This document shows, piece by piece, positions 5,561 through 9,587 of a stretch of DNA of 9,587 nucleotides. The notes under the pieces were generated by a model. It saw only the letters and a program-made list of their open reading frames with translations. It searched no databases and was not told the DNA's origin. Each line of letters opens with the position of its first letter. The stretch's first letter is position 1. A program made the position numbers and the translations under genes. Origin of the DNA: Nitrospirota bacterium (lineage in GTDB: Bacteria > Nitrospirota > 9FT-COMBO-42-15 > HDB-SIOI813); NCBI GenBank assembly GCA_016234155.1, contig JACRGZ010000149.1:1-9587 (forward strand). Reading direction: 5' to 3'.

Positions 5561-6747
5561 TGACGACCCTTCAGCCTCAACGCGTTTATCCTGATAAACC
5601 CCTCTGCATCCTTCGGATTATACGCCTCACCCTTCTCAAACGTGACAACCTCCGGCCTGTATAACGACACAGGTGACTTTCTCCCCGCAACGATACAGTT
5701 CCCCTTATACAACTTTAACCTTGCAGTGCCTGTTACATTCTCCTGAGAGGAGTCTACGGCAGCCTGGAGCATCCTCATCTCAGGAGAGAACCAGTAGCCA
5801 TAGTAGACAAGCTCAGCGTATCTTGGTATCAACGAGTCCCGTAAGTGCATCACCTCACGGTCCATGGTGATAGACTCTACAGCACGGTGAGCTATATGAA
5901 GGATTGTCCCGCCCGGTGTCTCATACACACCTCTCGATTTGATACCGACATATCTGTTCTCAACCACATCAACACGTCCTATGCCGTTTTCACCGCCGAT
6001 CGTATTTAATTCTGATAAGAGCTGATAAGGCGACAGTCTGCGGCCGTTTATCCCGACAGGTATTCCCTTCTCAAACTCTACTTCGACGTATGTGGGCTTA
6101 TCAGGTGCAGCCTCCGGTGATACGGTAAGGGCAAACATATCCTCAGGATATAGTGCCCATGGATCCTCAAGTATCCCTCCCTCATAGCTTATGTGGAACA
6201 GGTTTGCATCACAACTGTAAGGCTTATCCTTTGTGACAGGTACAGGGATGTCATGTTTCCTGGCATATTCAATAAGCTCACTCCTTGACTCGAATTCCCA
6301 CTCTCTCCAGGGCGCTATTATCCTGATAGAAGGAGATAGCGCCGTATATGTGAGCTCAAACCTCACCTGGTCGTTTCCCTTGCCGGTGGCGCCATGAGCT
6401 ACAGCGTCAGCGCCTTCAGCCTGCGCCGCCTCGACCTGCTTTTTTGCAATAAGGGGACGCGCAAGGGATGTCCCCATAAGGTATGTCCCTTCATATACTG
6501 CATTGGCCTTGAGTGCAGGGAATATGTAGTCCCGGACAAACTCCTCCCGCACATCCCCGACAACCGCCTTACTTGCGCCTGTCTTTACGGCCTTCTGCTC
6601 TATCGCTCTAAGGTCTTCCTTCTGGCCGAGATCGGCAATAAAGGCAATCACCTCGCAGCCATATTTTTCTATCAGCCACCTTATTATGACCGATGTATCA
6701 AGCCCGCCTGAGTAGGCAAGGACTACTTTTTTGATGCCTTTGTTCAC
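5557..6747 (-). CDS. argG: Argininosuccinate synthase
   Basis: ArgG condenses citrulline and aspartate with ATP to argininosuccinate. With the GTG start the protein has 396 residues. Seen are the PP-loop AYSGGLDTS (11-19), YLMGTSLARPLIAK (89-102), HGATGKGNDQVRFE (from 118) and SYEGGILEDPW. The GTG at 6747 is preferred. It has AAGGG 8 nt upstream, it starts a few residues before the PP-loop strand, and it follows ATTTTCAG exactly as the starts of argF and dapF do. An in-frame TTG at 6765 would add six residues (KRDFQ after the initiator) translated from that repeat edge. The 203-bp gap from argF is full of repeats and may weaken coupling to it. Confidence 0.97.
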   Translation of the reverse strand: MNKGIKKVVLAYSGGLDTSVIIRWLIEKYGCEVIAFIADLGQKEDLRAIEQKAVKTGASKAVVGDVREEFVRDYIFPALKANAVYEGTYLMGTSLARPLIAKKQVEAAQAEGADAVAHGATGKGNDQVRFELTYTALSPSIRIIAPWREWEFESRSELIEYARKHDIPVPVTKDKPYSCDANLFHISYEGGILEDPWALYPEDMFALTVSPEAAPDKPTYVEVEFEKGIPVGINGRRLSPYQLLSELNTIGGENGIGRVDVVENRYVGIKSRGVYETPGGTILHIAHRAVESITMDREVMHLRDSLIPRYAELVYYGYWFSPEMRMLQAAVDSSQENVTGTARLKLYKGNCIVAGRKSPVSLYRPEVVTFEKGEAYNPKDAEGFIRINALRLKGRQ

Positions 6748-6795
6748 CTGAAAATCCCTTTTCAAATCCCCCCTCGCCCCATAATCCCCCTAAAT

Positions 6796-6871
6796 CCCCC
6801 TTTAAAAAAGGGGGACGTTTACCCCCCTTTTCTAAAGGGGGGAACCTGATTTCCCCCTTTAAAAAAGGGGG
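6796..6871. repeat. Three consecutive C5-6TTT/AAAG5-6 hairpins between argF and argG
   Basis: There are three perfect stem-loops in a row: 6796-6814 and 6853-6871 (both CCCCCTTT-AAA-AAAGGGGG) and 6822-6842 (9-bp arms, TCT loop). A decayed C-rich unit precedes them (6766-6795). Such C-rich hairpin blocks are common in environmental bacterial genomes. In the mRNA they would form stable stems ahead of argG and also expose AAAGGGGG, which resembles a ribosome binding site. Confidence 0.8.
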
Positions 6872-6921
6872 ATTTTCATTATCCTTTGTGAGCCTGGGCT
6901 CATGGGGGTTCACCTGAAAAT
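6872..6921 (-). repeat. 50-bp dispersed palindromic repeat, copy B
   Basis: Its length and ends (ATTTTCA and CTGAAAAT) match copy A at 444-493, and its centre is TGAGCC-TG-GGCTCA. The 17-mer GGGATTTTCAGGTGAAC (minus strand) occurs at its start (6908-6924) and again at the argG start (6742-6758), 166 bp apart, as an exact direct repeat. Confidence 0.8.
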
Positions 6922-6950
6922 CCCATCTACCCATTTACCCATCCACTCAT
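6922..6950 (-). repeat. ATGGGTAR octamer array directly after argF stop
   Basis: On the minus strand the base after the argF TGA begins ATGAGTGG, ATGGGTAA, ATGGGTAG, ATGGG: three 8-nt units and a partial one, ending at the ATTTTCAG edge of repeat copy B. No inverted arm is seen here. Confidence 0.65.
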
Positions 6951-7871
6951 TCACCGCATCAGCATTTCCAGCAGCGCCTTCTGCATATGCAGCCTGTTCT
7001 CCGCCTGATCGAAGATTACCGACTGCGGCGACTCCATCACATCCTCTGTAATCTCTTCTCCCCTGTGCGCCGGCAGGCAATGCATTATGATAGCATCATC
7101 CTTAGCCGGCTTCATCAGAACCCTGTTTACCTGATATTTCTTAAACGACTTCTTCCTCTCATCCTCCTCACCCTCCTGCCCCATGCTTGTCCATACGTCT
7201 GTATACACCACATCAGCGTCCACGACCGCCCCGGCAGGCTCACGCATAATCTCTACAGTGGCCCCCGTCTCCTTTGCTATCTCCCGTGCCTTCGATACAA
7301 TCCCATTATCAGGATCATATCCGGCAGGTGACGCTGCCCTGATATGCATCCCCATGACTGCAGCGCCCTCAATAAGAGAGTGTGCCACATTATTCCCATC
7401 GCCTATATAGGCGAGCCTGATGCCGGACACCTTGTCCTTCTTTTCGAGTATAGTGAGTATGTCGGATATGACCTGACACGGATGATGCAGATCTGTAAGA
7501 CCGTTTATAACCGGTATGGATGAGCGCCTTGCCCACTCCTCGACCATCCCATGATCATATGTCCTTATGACTATGGCATCAAGATACCTTGCGAAGACCC
7601 GTGCCGTATCCTGGATCGCCTCACCCCTTCCCAACTGAATCTGATGAGGGGAGAGGTATATCGAATGACCACCCAACTGAATCGCCGCAACCTCAAAAGA
7701 TAGCCGTGTCCTTGTGGACTGCTTCTCGAATAACAGGCCAAGGGTCTTTCCCATCAGAGGGTTATTCTCAACCCCCTTTTTCTGCATGGCCTTGAGTTCC
7801 CTTGCCCTGACAAGGAGGGACTCAATCTCCTTGGTTGTAAAATCAAGTACTGTCAAGAAATCCCGTTTCAT
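6951..7871 (-). CDS. argF: Ornithine carbamoyltransferase
   Basis: ArgF makes citrulline from ornithine and carbamoyl phosphate. At 306 residues it is standard length. The carbamoyl-phosphate loop is FEKQSTRTRLSFE (STRTR at 52-56), followed by HPCQ (130-133). The ornithine-binding DVWTSMGQE (225-233) separates it from aspartate carbamoyltransferase, and the C-terminal MHCLPAHRGEEI carries the catalytic Cys. The ATG lies 13 nt after the argD stop in the sequence ATGGTATTTTCAG-ATG. No Shine-Dalgarno sequence lies in the usual place (GAAGGTG is about 20 nt away), so initiation probably depends on coupling to argD or on the U-rich stretch. Confidence 0.98.
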   Translation of the reverse strand: MKRDFLTVLDFTTKEIESLLVRARELKAMQKKGVENNPLMGKTLGLLFEKQSTRTRLSFEVAAIQLGGHSIYLSPHQIQLGRGEAIQDTARVFARYLDAIVIRTYDHGMVEEWARRSSIPVINGLTDLHHPCQVISDILTILEKKDKVSGIRLAYIGDGNNVAHSLIEGAAVMGMHIRAASPAGYDPDNGIVSKAREIAKETGATVEIMREPAGAVVDADVVYTDVWTSMGQEGEEDERKKSFKKYQVNRVLMKPAKDDAIIMHCLPAHRGEEITEDVMESPQSVIFDQAENRLHMQKALLEMLMR

Positions 7872-7880
7872 CTGAAAATA
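7872..7880 (-). other. TATTTTCAG motif abutting the argF start codon
   Basis: This nonamer (minus strand) touches the argF ATG, just as it touches the dapF ATG and, as ATTTTCAG, the argG GTG. It is also the edge of the dispersed 50-bp repeats. Here no repeat block lies upstream, so it may be a scar of an excised unit or the ancestral target. Confidence 0.5.
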
Positions 7881-7884
7881 CCAT

Positions 7885-9084
7885 TCACACCTTCATCCCG
7901 TCAAATACATCACCCAGCGTATCCACAAGCGCATCTATATCCACCTGACTTACATCTAACGGCGGGAGGAACCTCAACACCCTCTCCATCGTGCAGTTTA
8001 TTATAACCCCCCTCTTGAGACACTCAAGAACAATCCCTTCGCCGTTAATATTCAACTCCATCCCTGTAAGGAGACCTTTTCCACGCACATCTTTAATCAG
8101 GTGAGAATATTTCAGCCTGAGGTCATTTAATTCATTCAGTAAGTAGCTCCCGATCCTCCTGCAATTCTCAAGGATGTTCTCATCCTCTGTGATGATCTTC
8201 AATACCTCTATGGCGGCCGAGCAGACAAGGGGTGTGCCGCCGAATGTAGAGGCGTGCGAGCCCGGGGTGAATGCCTCTGCCACATAATCTTTAGCCAGCA
8301 TGGCGCCGATTGGAAGTCCGCCGCCTAACCCCTTGGCAAGCGTCATTATATCCGGCTCTATGCCGGAGTACTGATAGGCAAAGAGCCTTCCTGTCCTCCC
8401 GATGCCGGTCTGGACCTCATCAAGGACAAGGAGTATCCCATGAGAGTCACATATCTCTCTCAGACGGCGCAGATAATCCTTGTCAGGGATATTCACGCCG
8501 CCCTCGCCCTGTATCGGCTCAACCATTATCGCTGCCGTCTTATCCGTTACTCCCTTTTCCACAGCCTCGATGTCATTGTATGGGACATAGGAGAACCCCG
8601 GGACTAACGGATCAAAACCCTTGTGAAATTTCTCCTGAGCGGTTGCCGTAAGGGTGGCAAGTGTCCTGCCGTGAAAAGAATTGAATGCCGTGATTATTTC
8701 ATACCGTCCGTTACCCTTCTCCTTTGAATATTTCCTGACGAGCTTGATCGCTGCCTCATTAGCCTCTGCGCCGCTGTTACAGAAAAACACCTTATCTGGG
8801 AAGGTGTTCTCAACGAGCAATTTAGCCAGCCTGACCTGCGGCTCAGTGTAAAAGAGGTTTGATGTATGCACAAGCCTCTGGGCCTGCTTCTGAAATGCGA
8901 CAGTGACCCTCGGATTACAGTGGCCCAAGTTGTTAACAGCAAGGCCGCTGACAAAGTCCAAATACTCCTTCCCTTCGGCGTCATATACACGGTTCCCCCG
9001 TCCTTTGACAATAAACAAGGGGAGCCTTTTATACGTGTTCATTATATATTTCTTTGATTCCTCAAAAATCTCGTTTGGCATCAT
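7885..9084 (-). CDS. argD: Acetylornithine aminotransferase
   Basis: ArgD is a PLP class III transaminase converting N-acetylglutamate semialdehyde to N-acetylornithine; in some bacteria it also serves the succinyl-diaminopimelate step of lysine synthesis. The 399 residues include FCNSGAEANEAAIKL (101-115), NSFHGRT (135-141), EPIQGEGG (189-196), LVLDEVQTGIGRTG with the PLP-pyridine Asp at 222, and TLAKGLGGGLPIGAM with Schiff-base Lys 251. It is the first gene of the visible cluster. Two adjacent ATGs (9084 and 9081) are possible starts. The upstream sequence GGGGTATTTTGCA has no Shine-Dalgarno and resembles the TATTTTCAG motif before argF. No argB or argC is visible upstream. Confidence 0.97.
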   Translation of the reverse strand: MMPNEIFEESKKYIMNTYKRLPLFIVKGRGNRVYDAEGKEYLDFVSGLAVNNLGHCNPRVTVAFQKQAQRLVHTSNLFYTEPQVRLAKLLVENTFPDKVFFCNSGAEANEAAIKLVRKYSKEKGNGRYEIITAFNSFHGRTLATLTATAQEKFHKGFDPLVPGFSYVPYNDIEAVEKGVTDKTAAIMVEPIQGEGGVNIPDKDYLRRLREICDSHGILLVLDEVQTGIGRTGRLFAYQYSGIEPDIMTLAKGLGGGLPIGAMLAKDYVAEAFTPGSHASTFGGTPLVCSAAIEVLKIITEDENILENCRRIGSYLLNELNDLRLKYSHLIKDVRGKGLLTGMELNINGEGIVLECLKRGVIINCTMERVLRFLPPLDVSQVDIDALVDTLGDVFDGMKV

Positions 9085-9099
9085 TGCAAAATACCCCAG

Positions 9100-9140
9100 T
9101 TTATACCATCATTCATAACACAAATGTTCTGAAAAATCAA
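9100..9140 (-). promoter_or_regulatory. Candidate promoter(s) for argD
   Basis: On the minus strand TTGATT (9135-9140), a 17-nt spacer and TATGAA (9112-9117) give 4/6 matches at each box. A second -10-like TATAAA lies at 9100-9105, 15 nt before the start codon, without a good -35. TGAAT within this stretch could be one half of an arginine-repressor box, but the second half is not seen. Confidence 0.25.
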
Positions 9141-9173
9141 TGGCCAATCAATGGGACCTGCAATTCAGAGAGT

Positions 9174-9279
9174 AGACCATAGACATCAGACATTAGACAT
9201 TAGACTCAGGAAAGCTTGAGGATATTCCAAGGGCTGATTTTTTACATTGAAAAGTCTAAAGTCTGAAGTCCAGTGTCTG
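9174..9279. repeat. AGACATT heptamer array with inverted arm
   Basis: Five exact 7-nt units (AGACCAT, AGACATC, AGACATT, AGACATT, AGACTCA; 9174-9208) are followed after 43 nt by four units of the opposite orientation (AAGTCTA, AAGTCTG, AAGTCCA, GTGTCTG; 9252-9279). It has no coding potential. Confidence 0.8.
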
Positions 9280-9293
9280 AATTGCTGGTGTTC

Positions 9294-9322
9294 TTGAAAA
9301 ATAGGAAAAAAGGTGATATGTT
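9294..9322 (+). promoter_or_regulatory. Candidate plus-strand promoter
   Basis: TTGAAA (9294-9299), a 17-nt spacer and TATGTT (9317-9322) match the sigma-70 consensus at 5/6 and 4/6. It would make a leader of about 90 nt ending in the strong ribosome binding site at 9405-9412. It is divergent from argD. Confidence 0.3.
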
Positions 9323-9379
9323 AATTTTATTAAGGTGAAAACTTAGCCAACCGAATCCCCAATTCTTAACATCTTTGCT

Positions 9380-9432
9380 GCATCAGCGATGCCCTTGCAA
9401 TTTTAAGGAGGGACAAAATGAAACGCACATGA
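9380..9432 (+). other. Strong ribosome binding site and disrupted gene start (MKRT-stop)
   Basis: A perfect GCATC-AGC-GATGC hairpin (9380-9392) precedes AAGGAGGG (9405-9412) and, 5 nt on, ATG AAA CGC ACA TGA (9418-9432). Such a good initiation site for a four-residue peptide suggests the first codons of a former gene. Its continuation appears to have been displaced by the shortened palindromic repeat that begins at 9429. A short regulatory leader peptide is the alternative. Confidence 0.4.
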
Positions 9433-9460
9433 ACCACGGGCTCACAAAGGGGGATGAAAA
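9429..9460 (+). repeat. Dispersed palindromic repeat, shortened copy C
   Basis: The stretch from GGCTCACAAAGG to GATGAAAA matches copy A exactly over 22 nt. About 8 nt of one palindromic arm (CTCATGAG in copy A) is missing, so the hairpin is lost. The orientation is opposite to copies A and B. Confidence 0.7.
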
Positions 9461-9468
9461 CCAAATAA

Positions 9469-9577
9469 AGGGTTCAAGGGGTCAAGGATTCAAGGGTTCA
9501 AGTGAAGACGCCATTGCCGCTTCAATCTCTGCCTTTTCCCTACACTTGACCCCTCGACCCCTTGACCCCTTGAATCC
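9469..9577. repeat. GGGGTCAA/GGATTCAA octamer array with inverted arm
   Basis: Forward units (9469-9504: GGGTTCAA, GGGGTCAA, GGATTCAA, GGGTTCAA, then GTG) face inverted units (9543-9577: CACTTGAC, then CCCTCGAC, CCCTTGAC, CCCTTGAATCC). It belongs to the same family as 1875-1961, with a loop of about 38 nt. On both arms the innermost bases are AAGTG and CACTT. Confidence 0.8.
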
Positions 9578-9579
9578 TG

Positions 9580-9587
9580 ATTTTCAG
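9580..9587 (+). other. ATTTTCAG edge at the window end
   Basis: The last eight bases are the octamer that touches the start codons of dapF, argF and argG, here in plus orientation. By analogy a start codon (ATGAA or GTGAA) of a plus-strand gene may follow at once. Confidence 0.35.

Larger units (their letters stand above)
9085..9587. other. 503-bp gene-free region upstream of argD
   Basis: No intact gene is visible on either strand. Reading left to right it holds a candidate argD promoter, a heptamer array with inverted arms, a candidate plus-strand promoter with leader and strong ribosome binding site, a shortened 50-bp repeat, a GGGGTCAA-type inverted array, and a terminal ATTTTCAG. The remaining bases (about 9141-9173 and 9323-9379) show nothing I can name. 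Confidence 0.7.

Noticed and set aside
6698..6934. Minus-strand open frame spanning repeat copy B, the C-rich hairpins and the argG start (a 78-residue product rich in PPFLKG repeats)
   Set aside because: Its sequence is only the translation of tandem repeats, it overlaps the argG start in another frame, and no protein family is recognisable.
9111..9117. ArgR operator (ARG box) upstream of argD
   Set aside because: Only one TGAAT half-site is visible and no paired ATTCA half at the proper spacing.
9323..9417. Known riboswitch in the plus-strand leader
   Set aside because: I looked for cobalamin, c-di-GMP, TPP, SAM, lysine and fluoride core motifs and found none; only a small GCATC/GATGC hairpin is clear.
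9429..9587. 53-codon open plus-strand frame starting at ATG 9429 and open at the edge, as a gene
   Set aside because: It is composed of repeat copy C and an octamer array, so its openness can be explained by repeats; kept only as a possible N-terminal extension of a gene beyond the edge.

Overview
The window holds one long minus-strand run of amino-acid biosynthesis genes. In transcription order (right to left) it reads argD, argF, argG, argH, a small LptM-type lipoprotein gene, a cobalamin-binding-type radical SAM protein with a C-terminal STAS-like domain, lysA, and the first 110 codons of dapF, which is cut by the left edge. argD, argF, argG and argH supply the ornithine-to-arginine half of arginine synthesis plus the acetylornithine transaminase. 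DapF and LysA are the last two steps of the meso-diaminopimelate/lysine pathway. The sequence suggests a Gram-negative, free-living prototrophic bacterium: LptM is an outer-membrane LPS-export accessory lipoprotein. The argF-argG-argH-lipoprotein-lysA-dapF order recalls Nitrospirota or Desulfobacterota-like lineages, but that placement comes from memory of gene order and is not proved here.

The genes are in good condition and all catalytic motifs checked are present. Several are tightly coupled: argG/argH share ATGA, the argH stop overlaps the GTG of the lipoprotein gene, and argF starts 13 nt after argD. The exceptions are the intergenic gaps at 333-597, 1837-1975, 3770-4025, 6748-6950 and 9085-9587, which are almost entirely filled with short repeats.

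The repeats are the unusual part of the window. (a) Tandem arrays of 7- or 8-nt units of at least five unrelated sequences, most arranged as two arms in opposite orientation. (b) A 50-bp palindromic repeat in two full copies and one shortened copy. In each case it lies 153-166 bp ahead of an ATTTTCAG + start-codon junction: dapF, argG, and probably a plus-strand gene just beyond the right edge. (c) A TGTCAT-bounded double hairpin, and three consecutive C5-6TTT/AAAG5-6 hairpins. (d) A 167-bp unit with 25-bp terminal inverted repeats holding an internally deleted GxxExxY-family ORF. (e) A 51-bp in-frame insertion of a tandem palindromic repeat inside dapF. A heptamer array also supplies the C-terminal codons of the lipoprotein gene.

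The right end (9085-9587) has no intact gene. It holds a candidate argD promoter, a heptamer array, and a candidate plus-strand promoter with a leader and strong ribosome binding site. After the first four codons that start runs into the palindromic repeat, and the window ends on ATTTTCAG.
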